Source of the DNA: a virus
IMG/VR virus record: IMGVR_UViG_3300002503_000014
Coordinates: 1-43,221 of that record
DNA length: 43,221 bases
Direction: 5' to 3' (one strand)
The first letter of the stretch is position 1, and every line of letters begins with the position of its first letter. The notes under the pieces are model-generated. The model did not search any database, was not told the origin of the DNA, and worked only from the letters and a program-made list of their open reading frames with translations. Position numbers and translations under genes: made by a program. Of this stretch, positions 24,380 to 33,450 are shown piece after piece.

Positions 24380-25660
24380 ATGAGACTCAAGAAACTTCCA
24401 TCTTACTTCGCCACGTCAGGACATACCCACTCTATCTATGTCTTGACTGCTGACCACGGGGGCACTACTCCGTCTGGGCACCACTCCAACACCAACGATG
24501 TTACCGCTGCTGCTGTCCTCGCCGACACCGCGCTGGTTCGCGGCTCAGGTGGGGCTAGGGGTGTTCAGGATTCCCTTGTCCTTTGCGATGCCGGAGGTAA
24601 CGTTACGGGGGTCGGTCAGCTTACAGCAGTCAGTTTCGCCACCACACCTACGTCACCGACTAAGTTCATAGGTACTTATTCTGGGTCAGATACACCCAGC
24701 TTGGCCCCATTTTTCGTTCTCCGTAGGGCCAGAGACGGCACCCCAACTTACATTGTAACAGCGGGCGACTACCTGGGAGGGTTTCAGTGGGCTGGAGGCG
24801 CTACTGAAGTCCCTGCCTACGGGACGGGGGCGGCGCTGTACGCCATAGCGACTGAAGCGTTTGGTGTTCTTAATTACGGCACCAAACTTGAGTTCTGGGT
24901 CTGTCCTAACGGCTCGCCGACAGCGGCGGTGAAGATGCGGCTAGACCAGGACGGCAAACTGTACGCGCTCGGCGGCCTGGATGTGACGGGGAACATTGTT
25001 GTCTCCGGTAACGTAGATGGGGTGGACGTAGGAGCGCACGACGTTGCGACAACTGGAGTCCATGGTGCGGGGGCGAATACGCTCTTGCACTCGGCCTCGG
25101 CTGCGGGGGGAGACGCTACGGGAACACTAGGGGCGTTGGTTATCGCTGATGATAGTCACGGGCACACAAGTACCACCGTAACGACACACAGTACGGCCCA
25201 CGCTAATGACCACACCCGCTCCCACGACCTCGAAGGCGCGTCCGACCACACCACATCTTCAGGCGTGGACGGCCACTTCATGCGGCAGACTGGGGTGACA
25301 ACCTATGCCTTTGAGGCAGACTACTACACCATCAACTTCATCATCAATGGCGGCGGCGCGGCTATCACAACTGGAGTCAAGGGCTGGGCTGAGGTTCCTG
25401 GGCCTGGGGTACTGGAAGAGTGGCGCATCCTGCTATCGGCTGCCGAGAACATCACCGTGGACATTGACTATGACACCTACGCGAACTTCCCCACGGTGGG
25501 GAACAATTTAGTAGCGCCGTCCACAACGGGTGTGCAGAAAAACGAAGCCACGGGGCTTTCCGCCGCGATACCCGACAAGAGCATCCTCGAATTTGATGTG
25601 ACGGGCGCTCCTGCCACAGCACAGATGTGTACCGTAGCACTTAGAATAAGGAAGACATGA
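24380..25660 (+). CDS. Tail fibre protein
   Basis: 426 residues. Repetitive Gly/Ala/Thr/Val stretches typical of trimeric fibres, a middle His/Asp-rich section (THSTAHANDHTRSH then DLEGASDHTT) like metal-chelating shafts of phage fibres, and a C-terminal beta-rich head domain (NITVDIDYDTYANFPTVG). It probably recognises the host surface. GC content and third-position G/C are clearly higher than in the genes before it, and this continues to about 28.4 kb. Ends ATGA-coupled to the next gene. Confidence 0.82.
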   Translation: MRLKKLPSYFATSGHTHSIYVLTADHGGTTPSGHHSNTNDVTAAAVLADTALVRGSGGARGVQDSLVLCDAGGNVTGVGQLTAVSFATTPTSPTKFIGTYSGSDTPSLAPFFVLRRARDGTPTYIVTAGDYLGGFQWAGGATEVPAYGTGAALYAIATEAFGVLNYGTKLEFWVCPNGSPTAAVKMRLDQDGKLYALGGLDVTGNIVVSGNVDGVDVGAHDVATTGVHGAGANTLLHSASAAGGDATGTLGALVIADDSHGHTSTTVTTHSTAHANDHTRSHDLEGASDHTTSSGVDGHFMRQTGVTTYAFEADYYTINFIINGGGAAITTGVKGWAEVPGPGVLEEWRILLSAAENITVDIDYDTYANFPTVGNNLVAPSTTGVQKNEATGLSAAIPDKSILEFDVTGAPATAQMCTVALRIRKT

Positions 25661-26442
25661 GAGTAGTTCTCACTAACCAAGACTTGACCGGCCAGGTACT
25701 TGACGCCTCCACACGACCGGACGGTCATGCCCGCGAGTCTCTGGTTCGGGGTTGCACGTTCGACCTCGGCACTCGTTTTGTGGGGGACATTCGCGGTACG
25801 GACTTCATAGGCAACACCGGCCCTGCTGATTGGCGCGCCGCCCAGACCTATAGTTGTTACTGGCGGGGCAATCAGAACCTCTCCGGCTCTCTGTGGCCCG
25901 CCGACATCGGGTCTCTACACCACGAGCCCGTGGGCACCATCATCAGAGACAGGGTGGCCCTAGTCGCTGCTACTGCCAGGCCCAAGGTCATAGCCGTTGC
26001 TAGCTACGTGTTGGGGGGCGATTATGCCAGAGCCTCCTGGGACACCTCCAAGACCTACTGGTGGGACGGGCTTACGGTCACGCAGAGGGAGAAACTGGCA
26101 GCAGCCTTCCGTCTGGTGTTCCAACCTTACCCTGGGTTGGCCGAGCGGTTTGAGGAGTTGGTCAAGGCACTCAAGGAGGGGACACCGCTATTCCAGGGCG
26201 CGCCCCTGGCGACGGACGTGTCGTGGCCGGACGGAGCTAGCATTCATCTGGACGCTATGAACCTACCCGCTCTACCTGAGCCCAGCCGCTATGCGCTGGC
26301 CCGCTGGCTGGAGGCCCAAGCTGACTTGCAACAGCCCGCCCCCCATCACTGTTTTGTCTACTCTGCTCTACCTCCAATCGTGCGGCCCCTACCCCAACCT
26401 GATGACTGGCTGAACCCAGGCTGGCATTGGCGGGGGTACTAG
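25657..26442 (+). CDS. Fibre-module protein, possible pentapeptide-like N-terminus
   Basis: 261 residues with AAGGAAGAC before ATG. The first 80 residues alternate in a way that resembles degenerate pentapeptide or parallel-beta repeats (TNQDLTGQVLD, SLVRGCTFD, WRGNQNLSGSLWP). The rest is helical with Trp-rich segments (DTSKTYWWDGLTV). No family recognised. Overlaps the fibre gene by four bases, so it may be a fibre chaperone or fibre-associated protein; this is inference. Confidence 0.6.
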   Translation: MRVVLTNQDLTGQVLDASTRPDGHARESLVRGCTFDLGTRFVGDIRGTDFIGNTGPADWRAAQTYSCYWRGNQNLSGSLWPADIGSLHHEPVGTIIRDRVALVAATARPKVIAVASYVLGGDYARASWDTSKTYWWDGLTVTQREKLAAAFRLVFQPYPGLAERFEELVKALKEGTPLFQGAPLATDVSWPDGASIHLDAMNLPALPEPSRYALARWLEAQADLQQPAPHHCFVYSALPPIVRPLPQPDDWLNPGWHWRGY

Positions 26443-26443
26443 G

Positions 26444-27820
26444 ATGAGCCGTAGCTGGCTACACGTAGGGGGCGGCTGGGAGCATGGCCCCATCCGCTAT
26501 CTCTATTCCGCCAATGACACGCAGACAAAGACGTTCATCACAGGCCCCAACTGGAACGTAGGGGGGTCTGGCCCTCCCGCTCCTGAGAAGTCCACTAAGC
26601 GCAGTGGCTACTTCGCTCATCGGATGCTCGGCGGCGGTTTCTCGTCTGGCATTGACGCCCGCTGTGGCCATGTGTTCGCCCGCACCAAGGACTGGTTATT
26701 CTGGGTTGTCCCCGTGGCCATCATCGGCTTTGACACACCCCCAACTGTCGGCAATGATTACCTTGCTGCCCGTTGTACTGAGCATTGGGCACCGGCCACT
26801 GGGGACAAATACCTGGGTGTAGGTGTCGCTATCGTCTCGGCTGGCCCGCCCGCCACCTTCCAATTCACCATCCAGCGTTTCACCAACACTGGTGCCTTCG
26901 ATGTTAAACTGGGCGGCAACAGTGCTACCTTCACAGCCGGGACGACGGTACGCTATATCGTCCTGGCCCTGAACACAGCGGGCGGGACAGACAACTGCAA
27001 GCTATGGGTGGACGGGACGGCGGGAGCGGCTGTTACCTCCGGCACTGTTCGCACCTCTGGCCATCTCCTGCCTGACTCCCGAAAGGTTGCGGGCGCTAAG
27101 GGTGCTGATACTGGTATGCAAGTGGTGGCCGATGACTGGTGCAGCGCCGAGGGAGACGCTGAGGCCGACCGCCCAGGGCTGAATCTACGGACGATATGTT
27201 ACCAGGCCCGCAAGAACGTCACGGGCGAGAACGCCTGGACGGGCTCGCACCTGGACGTGGATGACGAGAAGGACGCAGGCGTGGGGGATGCCAACACCGA
27301 CACCAACGTTTGCACCCCTGGGGCCGCCGACCAGCTTGAGATATTCGGCTTTCCCGACCTGGTGGACGAGGCTGGACAGACAGCCACGGTGGAGGCCGTG
27401 CTGCTGTGCTGGGAGCAGGTCATATCGACCTTTAGGGGTGAAGGTTTTGCTCCTGCCTATGAGGGCCACTACCCCCACGCCCGCACTACCAGCAGCAGCC
27501 TGACCGACCTCAGCGGCGATTACGGTAGCGGCTATAATGCCAATGGCACGCCTTCGCGGCTTTGGTTCTCCCGTCTGATGCGTACCACGCCGGAGGGCTC
27601 CGCCTGGACGCCGACCCTGTTCAACGCCCTCCAGGCTGGTCTGAAGTCGCGGAACACCGAGGAGATGGGGGAGTTCTATGCCATCCCCATTGGGGACTAT
27701 ATCGATGCTCCTGCCGATACGCCAACCCCACCTGGAGACCCTCTTTGGGAAGACCCACCGGCTGCGGCTGCGGTCAGTCTAGCCATCCCGCGTCGGATTA
27801 ATACACTACTGAGAATGTAA
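26444..27820 (+). CDS. Tail/fibre structural protein
   Basis: 458 residues, beta-rich with lectin-like segments (GVGVAIVSAGPPATFQFTIQ, CKLWVDGTAGAAVTSG) that resemble concanavalin-like sandwich domains, and a Pro-rich C-terminus (PADTPTPPGDPLWEDPP). Part of the GC-rich module. Host-surface binding is a reasonable inference; no catalytic residues are evident. Confidence 0.65.
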   Translation: MSRSWLHVGGGWEHGPIRYLYSANDTQTKTFITGPNWNVGGSGPPAPEKSTKRSGYFAHRMLGGGFSSGIDARCGHVFARTKDWLFWVVPVAIIGFDTPPTVGNDYLAARCTEHWAPATGDKYLGVGVAIVSAGPPATFQFTIQRFTNTGAFDVKLGGNSATFTAGTTVRYIVLALNTAGGTDNCKLWVDGTAGAAVTSGTVRTSGHLLPDSRKVAGAKGADTGMQVVADDWCSAEGDAEADRPGLNLRTICYQARKNVTGENAWTGSHLDVDDEKDAGVGDANTDTNVCTPGAADQLEIFGFPDLVDEAGQTATVEAVLLCWEQVISTFRGEGFAPAYEGHYPHARTTSSSLTDLSGDYGSGYNANGTPSRLWFSRLMRTTPEGSAWTPTLFNALQAGLKSRNTEEMGEFYAIPIGDYIDAPADTPTPPGDPLWEDPPAAAAVSLAIPRRINTLLRM

Positions 27821-27831
27821 AGGAGGAAATT

Positions 27832-28314
27832 ATGGGACGGATGTACGTATGTGAGTTCGCGGACGTATCAGTTACGGCGGCGGATGGGAACGTGGACTTC
27901 TGGGAGTTGAAGCCCGCGACCAACAAACCCATCCGCATTCATGCGGGCTATGTAGGGCAGACGACACTCGACCAGGACGCCAATGAGCAGATGTTAACGA
28001 TACAGATTCTCCGGCTTCCTGCCACAGTAACCGACGCCACTGGTGGGACAACGGCAGTGATAAGCCCACTCGACACCAACGATACCGCCGCCGGTGTATC
28101 AGGGGTTACGGTGGCCGATGTGGTAGCGACATCAAGTGGAACTATCATTGACATCCACTCTGAGACATTCAACAACCGCTCAGGCTGGGTTTATCTACCG
28201 ACGCCAGAGATGCGAGTCCGTGCCCTTGCGGGTGAGGCGATTTGCGTCAGGCTCACCACCGCTGTCGCTGCCACGACCACGTTCTCAGGCACGGTCTACA
28301 TAGAGGAGTTGTAA
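27832..28314 (+). CDS. Beta-rich virion protein
   Basis: 160 residues, AAGGAGGAAATT ribosome site. Alternating Thr/Val/Ala pattern (MLTIQILRLPATVTDATGG, AICVRLTTAVAATTTFSG) indicating a beta sandwich. Similar small proteins sit near fibres in many phages as spike or head-fibre subunits. TAATG overlap with the next short gene. Confidence 0.65.
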   Translation: MGRMYVCEFADVSVTAADGNVDFWELKPATNKPIRIHAGYVGQTTLDQDANEQMLTIQILRLPATVTDATGGTTAVISPLDTNDTAAGVSGVTVADVVATSSGTIIDIHSETFNNRSGWVYLPTPEMRVRALAGEAICVRLTTAVAATTTFSGTVYIEEL

Positions 28315-28424
28315 TGCACGTCTATCGCCGCCCCCACTTCTACCGAGCGCGGAGATTATGGATTGGCACCGTCACCGCTGCCCCGCCTGCGGGCTTTCCG
28401 TACTCGCAGGTAATCATATGCTAG
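28314..28424 (+). CDS. Short basic protein, 36 aa
   Basis: Starts MHVYRRPHFYRARRLWIG inside TAATG and ends QVIIC. The N-terminus is strongly basic and aromatic. It is small but coupled to the preceding gene with no other explanation for the gap. Function unknown. Confidence 0.5.
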   Translation: MHVYRRPHFYRARRLWIGTVTAAPPAGFPYSQVIIC

Positions 28425-28434
28425 GGAGAGGATT

Positions 28435-28659
28435 GTGGACATTAACATACTACAAAATTTAGAGAATATTACTCAGGCTCAGGCGGAACTGATAGAGCGA
28501 TTGACCTCTAAGAGTATCTTTGGTTTCTTCCAGCGTAGACGAGTTCGGAAGATGTTACAAGGCAAACAACTGGTACGTAGATTACGGGAGGATGAATTAC
28601 GCGCCCATGTCCTCCGTCTCAAAAAGGAGTTGGCAGAGATGAGAGTAGAGAGAGCATGA
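28435..28659 (+). CDS. Small helical protein, 74 aa
   Basis: GTG start with GGGAGAGGATT upstream. Helical with a coiled-coil N-terminus (ILQNLENITQAQAELIERL) and a basic C-terminal half (RRRVRKMLQGKQLVRRLRED). Directly before, and ATGA-coupled to, a predicted membrane protein. Could take part in lysis or membrane association; unproven. Confidence 0.6.
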   Translation: MDINILQNLENITQAQAELIERLTSKSIFGFFQRRRVRKMLQGKQLVRRLREDELRAHVLRLKKELAEMRVERA

Positions 28660-28871
28660 ATGTAGAGATAATCACCGCATTGGGTGCAATCCCTGTAGGT
28701 ATCGTAGGGATGTACTTGATGTACAGGATTGTTGGAAATCATCTCGACCATAATACTGAGGTTCTCGATAAGCTTACTAAGTCTATTGACCGAAGCACTG
28801 AAGTCAGTAACGTATTCTTTGCATGGTTGAAGGGTAGACTGGACGTGGGGCGTGCCAGAGAAGATAACTAA
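28656..28871 (+). CDS. Single-pass membrane protein, holin candidate
   Basis: 71 residues. One membrane segment near the N-terminus (ITALGAIPVGIVGMYLMYRI) followed by a charged soluble helix (EVLDKLTKSIDRSTEVSN). This layout is shared by several small phage holin or holin-like families and by membrane anchors. The amidase lies 5 kb downstream in the same transcription direction. Holin function is an inference from topology only. Confidence 0.6.
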   Translation: MNVEIITALGAIPVGIVGMYLMYRIVGNHLDHNTEVLDKLTKSIDRSTEVSNVFFAWLKGRLDVGRAREDN

Positions 28872-29013
28872 AGTCAAGGGAGGATACAGAGTCAGCACCC
28901 CGCATGGAGTGAAGGCTAAGAAGACTAGCAAGAAAAAGGCCAAGTCTCAAGCACGTTTGCTCCGAGCAGTTGAGCACGGATGGAAGCCCACGGGAAAGAA
29001 AGCCAAGAAGTAA
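28852..29013 (+). CDS. Small Lys-rich phage protein
   Basis: 53 residues from GTG 28852, overlapping the preceding gene by 20 bases. VKGGYRVSTPHGVKAKKTS, then a Lys-rich helix, then RLLRAVEHGWKPTGKK. I recall similar tiny phage proteins ending in an EHGWKP motif, without known function. Probably nucleic-acid or protein-binding. TAATG coupling to the next gene supports it. Confidence 0.6.
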   Translation: MPEKITKVKGGYRVSTPHGVKAKKTSKKKAKSQARLLRAVEHGWKPTGKKAKK

Positions 29014-29306
29014 TGATAGAAGCAGTGCGAAGATTCTACAGATTCTTTTGGATTCACACATCTGGTCGCCCCTGGACATACGAAATTCGTGACTGGACAG
29101 AGAGACATCGAATATGGGGCGCTCTAATAACAGGTGGTGTTACGACTGCCTTCTTTACTGGACAGATGCTACTAACTATATACTTCGGGTATTGGTCTAT
29201 ACCATTCATGGTGTGGGCTGACTTCATGGCGTTTGTTGCGGGTCATTTATTTTGGGACAGCGAAGGTACGTACATTCAACTTAAGGAGAAATTTCGTAAT
29301 GGCTAA
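29013..29306 (+). CDS. Two-pass membrane protein, holin candidate
   Basis: 97 residues from ATG 29013 within TAATG. A basic aromatic N-terminus (VRRFYRFFWIHTSGRPW), then two hydrophobic segments (GALITGGVTTAFFTGQMLLT and a second at VWADFMAFVAGHLFW) and a charged tail. It could be a second lysis protein alongside the single-pass protein upstream. The final 8 bases overlap a homing endonuclease gene, whose insertion may have altered the C-terminus. Confidence 0.6.
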   Translation: MIEAVRRFYRFFWIHTSGRPWTYEIRDWTERHRIWGALITGGVTTAFFTGQMLLTIYFGYWSIPFMVWADFMAFVAGHLFWDSEGTYIQLKEKFRNG

Positions 29307-29700
29307 GTCTAGAACACCACTGACAGTTCCTCAGATGACTCCAGTTGAATGCGCTTGGTTAGGGGCCTTTCTAGAGGCTGATGGGAATGCTAATGTTTAT
29401 CATAATAGGGGAGGCTCAAAGAACACAACAAGCTTGGTTCTTAGGATAAGCCAATCTATCGTGAACCCAGAGCCTATTTCAGCGGCTTTACGATGTACTA
29501 ACGCTGGTTCGGTATCTGTTTCTAACATTCAGTATAACTCCGAGATACGTCCAGTTCTCCAATGGCAGGTTGATAGTAGATTGAATGCAGTCTGTTTGGC
29601 AAAACAACTAGCTCCCTACTCACCTAAAGTTAAAGATGCCTTAGATAAATGGTTAGCTTGGGACACCGACGGCGCCTACATTCACATGAAAGGGACATAG
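29299..29700 (+). CDS. LAGLIDADG-type homing endonuclease
   Basis: 133 residues from ATG 29299, with AAGGAGAAATTTCGTA upstream. Motif CAWLGAFLEADGNANV, then a beta-rich part (SLVLRISQSIVNPEPISAAL). The 10293-10652 protein has the same pattern (AWIGALIEGEGHASY and NTDPEVISVLL), so the two look related. A free-standing single-motif enzyme between small membrane and basic genes. Confidence 0.8.
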   Translation: MAKSRTPLTVPQMTPVECAWLGAFLEADGNANVYHNRGGSKNTTSLVLRISQSIVNPEPISAALRCTNAGSVSVSNIQYNSEIRPVLQWQVDSRLNAVCLAKQLAPYSPKVKDALDKWLAWDTDGAYIHMKGT

Positions 29701-29702
29701 TA

Positions 29703-29813
29703 ATGCCAAAGAAAAAGAAGAAAGCTAACAAGAATGGCACGCACAAGATGCCAAACGGTATGATGATGTCAGATGCAGAGATGAAGAAGCACCGAAAGAA
29801 GATGATGAAGTAG
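29703..29813 (+). CDS. Very basic Met/Lys-rich short protein, 36 aa
   Basis: MPKKKKKANKNGTHKMPNG followed by a Met-rich helix and KKMMK. Starts in TAATG overlap after the endonuclease stop region. Similar Lys/Met-rich mini-proteins occur in phage late operons; possibly DNA-packaging or capsid-internal. Function unknown. Confidence 0.5.
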   Translation: MPKKKKKANKNGTHKMPNGMMMSDAEMKKHRKKMMK

Positions 29814-29834
29814 TGACCAATCCCTGGAGGCCCA

Positions 29835-29960
29835 ATGCGGTACAACTTTTGCGGGAAATGTCACAAGATGAAAGTCAAGGGGACAGACTGCACTTACTGC
29901 AAGGTAGTCAAGAAGTCCTGGTGGAGTAAAGTATGGCAAACTATTCTGCGACAGAGCTAG
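29835..29960 (+). CDS. Small zinc-ribbon protein, 41 aa
   Basis: ATG 29835 after CTGGAGG. Two knuckles CGKC and CTYC flank a basic loop (HKMKVKGTD), followed by a Trp-rich basic tail (KKSWWSKVWQ). A one-zinc ribbon by pattern. A competing GTG frame from 29813 lacks any recognisable feature. Function unknown. Confidence 0.6.
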   Translation: MRYNFCGKCHKMKVKGTDCTYCKVVKKSWWSKVWQTILRQS

Positions 29961-29969
29961 ATAGATACA

Positions 29970-31277
29970 ATGAGTAATTACCCAACCGTAACAAGAAAAG
30001 CACTAAGACAGAACATCATCAAGAAGTTCTATAAGCCTAGGCACCCCATTGTCTCCGCTACCACAACCACAGCCAGTGATACCACGACTCTGATTGACAG
30101 TGTGTTGGCTCCAGCAGGACAGACTGAGGACTACAGGGGTGCATGGGTATTGATTACGGAAGTTGGAGCATCTGGCCCAGCGGTGGGAACCGTTGCTCGT
30201 GTGACCAATACATCTTTCTCTGGAAGTAACAGCACTCTTACCATTGCCCCAGCGTTTAGTGCAGCCTTGCTTACGGCGATGGACTATGAATTGCACTACA
30301 AGTATCACCCAAATTACATAGAATTCCTCATAGATGAAATCTTAGGAAACCTAGAGAATCCTTACTATTTCCCGCTAACTCTAATCACCGATGGTGACAT
30401 GGAGAATGCCCCAGCTACCAGCTTTACAGCCTCTAATGCAACCCTTGCCAACGAGACAACTACCGTCCTGCATGGTCGAAAGGCACTCAAGATAACCGCA
30501 ACTGCTGCCAACGGTCATGCGCGGTCAGCTACCGTGAACCTACCTAATTCTACTCAAGTCTTATGTGCTGCCGATGTATTTATTACAAGTGGAGACTCAG
30601 CAAAGTTGACACTGTATGATGTAACCAACAGCGCCGTGCTTGAGACCGCCGAATCAGCCTCCACCGGATGGGTGAGATTGCAGTTCACGGCTACAATGCC
30701 ATCAACCTGTGAGCAGGTGCGGTTGAATCTTGAGTCACAGGCTAACACAGACATTACATACTGGGACAATGCAATTTTACTGCCTTGTTATCAAACACAG
30801 TACACGCCGCCGGATGAGATAGAATATGCGGAGGATATTACGGGGCTTTACTTCTGGCCCAAGGGTGCAGACATTGCAGGAAGTGCCGAGGATTTCTCGT
30901 TCAGACTTCATGAGGGCGGGCTACAGACATTCAGTCAATGGCACAGTGAAAGGGACGAAACTGCTGTGGTTCCGTGGAGACTGAGTATTGACCAGCCTCC
31001 TATCACAGAACCAATATTCATTCAGACTTTGGTGGACTACGCGGCTCTTGCCTCGGATACTGCAACTACTACCGCTCCTGCCCTCTTGGTTGAGGAGCTA
31101 GTCTTGGCCGAGCTATACGATGATATGGCCGACGAGGAGGAAGAGAATGGTAATCTCCAGTCTGCCAACTCTTTCCGCACCCGTGCTGCACGCACACGGC
31201 AAGGAGTGAGCCCTATCTATCGGAAGTTCCGCCCACAACAGACTTTTGTAAAGGGGGCACGTCTTGGCAGCGGGTAA
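29970..31277 (+). CDS. Tail structural protein with carbohydrate-binding-like domain
   Basis: 435 residues. The N-terminal 110 residues are beta-rich. The middle (about 140-270) reads like a carbohydrate-binding jelly roll: TDGDMENAPATSFTASNAT, ALKITATAANGHARSATV, VRLNLESQANTDITYWDN. The C-terminal third is acidic and helical (DDMADEEEENG). Likely a tail or adsorption protein. Overlaps the next gene by 14 bases. Confidence 0.7.
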   Translation: MSNYPTVTRKALRQNIIKKFYKPRHPIVSATTTTASDTTTLIDSVLAPAGQTEDYRGAWVLITEVGASGPAVGTVARVTNTSFSGSNSTLTIAPAFSAALLTAMDYELHYKYHPNYIEFLIDEILGNLENPYYFPLTLITDGDMENAPATSFTASNATLANETTTVLHGRKALKITATAANGHARSATVNLPNSTQVLCAADVFITSGDSAKLTLYDVTNSAVLETAESASTGWVRLQFTATMPSTCEQVRLNLESQANTDITYWDNAILLPCYQTQYTPPDEIEYAEDITGLYFWPKGADIAGSAEDFSFRLHEGGLQTFSQWHSERDETAVVPWRLSIDQPPITEPIFIQTLVDYAALASDTATTTAPALLVEELVLAELYDDMADEEEENGNLQSANSFRTRAARTRQGVSPIYRKFRPQQTFVKGARLGSG

Positions 31278-33450
31278 GACGCAACGGCTGAAGATTTGGC
31301 GAGACTGGAGTGATGGGGTAGGATTCCTCGATGACAGTCCTGATGCAAATGGATTGTATTATGCGTCAGGGATTCTCGGTATGCTTGGGGAATTGCGTCC
31401 TGCTCCGTTGAAGAATACTGTTGCTGTTGGTATCGATTCTTCTAGGCATTTTCAATACTTCTTTGAGGAGCCTGTAGCAACAGCGAACCCTGTTTTTGAC
31501 GCAAGTTCGTCTGGGTCTACCAATAACGTTAATACCCTAACAGTCTCTCACACCATTGCTAATCAGCCAAATCAAGTCCTTTTTGTCTGGGTGTTTGTCA
31601 ATAGCACACTTGCTTGGTTTGAGTCTGACCTTACAATTACTTTTAATGGCGACACCTTGATTAATGCTGTAGATGAGGCGTATAGTTCGAGCTTCGCAGG
31701 TATATTGTATTACCTACCTAATCCTGACATTGGAGCACATGATATAGTTGCCACCGTCAGTAATGGGGGAACCGCAGATATTATACTCATCGCTGCTAGT
31801 TATTACAAAACAAGCCAAACCGCTCCTATCCGAGCAACCTTTTCAGCCGATGGCCTTGGCACCAGTATTGCCAAGACGGGGATAGTTAGTTCCACTAGCG
31901 AAATTATGGTAATGGGAAGCGCAACCCCAAATAATCTTACTGATACTCAGGACGGAGCGGAAACTCTAATCGCAACGATTCTTAATGCAGGTAATGATAT
32001 GAGAAGTACCGCTAGTTCTAAGGTGGGAGCAGCCAGCGGCTCAATGACTCACACGTTGAGTGGTGCCGGAGGAGCATGGATAAGTCTGGGAGGCTCTATT
32101 GTTGGCGCTGCGCCTGGCCCAAGCCATCTCTACGCGATGAGCGGAGGGCGAGTGGGTAATACCTCTTGTTTCCTCGATAAGTTTGACCTTTTCAATAGTG
32201 CCTTCGCTACACAGGAGTCTGGCTTTTACGCGCTAACCAATCTACTAAAAACTGGACAACCCACACGCTATCAAGGCTTCTGGTGGATACCAGATGGGGA
32301 TGAGTTCGACCCTCGGAAGTTGACTCCCGCCACCGGAGGGTGCTCTGGTGAACTTGCGGCTTCAAGTGCATGGACAGGCGGTGGAGCCGACCATCTTGGT
32401 AATATGAACGGGCAGATGATAGCTGGGTTGAAGGACAATGGATACGCTATTCTGTCCGTCAATGGTACTCCAACCACTACAGCAGATTGGGGTTCTTATT
32501 TCACAGTTGGTGATAAGAATGAACGGCCCGCCGCAATCTCAGGGCTTAGTGGGCTGTCGTTCGTCCTAACAGTAGAGGGTCTCCTATCCTTCAATACTCA
32601 AGGCCGTTCAGGTCTTATCTTCGAGGATTTCCGTTCGTGGCGCAATGTGTTTGACAATATTCCAATGCCATCATGGAGAGGAGGTCTTCTGATACCCCAC
32701 CCCACAGGACTCCTCTACTATACCCCTGGGGAAATACCAGTCAATATAGGTATTGAGGCGAAGTCTGGTGTAGGTTCCATCCCACCGTCGGGAGCAACCG
32801 AACTACACGGCGGGCGATACATGGGAGTACACGCCACTGGTGACTATGTATGGGCAGTGTATCAACCACTACTTAGTTCTACGGCTGCCTTAATTCTATG
32901 TGGATACTCTAAGACCAGAGACCCACGGAATCTAACCTGGCAAGTAGTGTCAACCACAACCCTGCAAGATGCTCAACATCTCTTGGGTATCTTCGTCTCT
33001 GCTCAGAGTCAGCCAAATTCATCCACGTACAATACTCCTTGTGTCTGGTATGGGGACACGGGCAACCTATCTTACAACATCCTTGACCCACGAGCAGGCC
33101 CATTCCGTTCTCGGACAGACACTCACAAGGTAATCACAAGTGGCAATGCCTTTCTCAGTGAGATTACTCTACCTGAGCCAATGGATTTGGACAGAGTAAC
33201 CTTAGTGGTTCAAGACATGGCAGCGGGAGATGAGTGGCAAATATCTGCCATAATCAATAACGATGGGAATGACATAAATCTAGGAGCGCCGATTGTAGGG
33301 GATGGATGGCACAGTCGCCCGTTCGGAGTGCGGGGACAGAACGTCTATCGCATTATGTTCCACCTTACATGGATAGCCACATCATCTAGTGCAAGAGTAC
33401 CGCCGACTATCCGCTTGATGGAACTATGGGGGAGTCCGCCCATTGCCTAG
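31264..33450 (+). CDS. Large tail protein with inserted adhesin-like beta domain
   Basis: 728 residues from TTG 31264 (no ATG fits). About residues 75-285 match by eye a common surface beta-sandwich module (NTLTVSHTIANQPNQVLFV, LTITFNGDTLINAVDEA, GIVSSTSEIMVMGSATPNN). Before and after it the chain looks like a repetitive beta-propeller-type tail protein (HLYAMSGGRVGNTSCFLD, TGLLYYTPGEIPVNIG). It probably forms the tail tip or spike. The inserted module suggests domain shuffling. Confidence 0.72.
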   Translation: MAAGKTQRLKIWRDWSDGVGFLDDSPDANGLYYASGILGMLGELRPAPLKNTVAVGIDSSRHFQYFFEEPVATANPVFDASSSGSTNNVNTLTVSHTIANQPNQVLFVWVFVNSTLAWFESDLTITFNGDTLINAVDEAYSSSFAGILYYLPNPDIGAHDIVATVSNGGTADIILIAASYYKTSQTAPIRATFSADGLGTSIAKTGIVSSTSEIMVMGSATPNNLTDTQDGAETLIATILNAGNDMRSTASSKVGAASGSMTHTLSGAGGAWISLGGSIVGAAPGPSHLYAMSGGRVGNTSCFLDKFDLFNSAFATQESGFYALTNLLKTGQPTRYQGFWWIPDGDEFDPRKLTPATGGCSGELAASSAWTGGGADHLGNMNGQMIAGLKDNGYAILSVNGTPTTTADWGSYFTVGDKNERPAAISGLSGLSFVLTVEGLLSFNTQGRSGLIFEDFRSWRNVFDNIPMPSWRGGLLIPHPTGLLYYTPGEIPVNIGIEAKSGVGSIPPSGATELHGGRYMGVHATGDYVWAVYQPLLSSTAALILCGYSKTRDPRNLTWQVVSTTTLQDAQHLLGIFVSAQSQPNSSTYNTPCVWYGDTGNLSYNILDPRAGPFRSRTDTHKVITSGNAFLSEITLPEPMDLDRVTLVVQDMAAGDEWQISAIINNDGNDINLGAPIVGDGWHSRPFGVRGQNVYRIMFHLTWIATSSSARVPPTIRLMELWGSPPIA

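Noticed and set aside
29813-29929. GTG frame of 38 codons overlapping the small zinc-ribbon gene
   Set aside because: The other frame has two CxxC knuckles and a ribosome site; this one shows no features.
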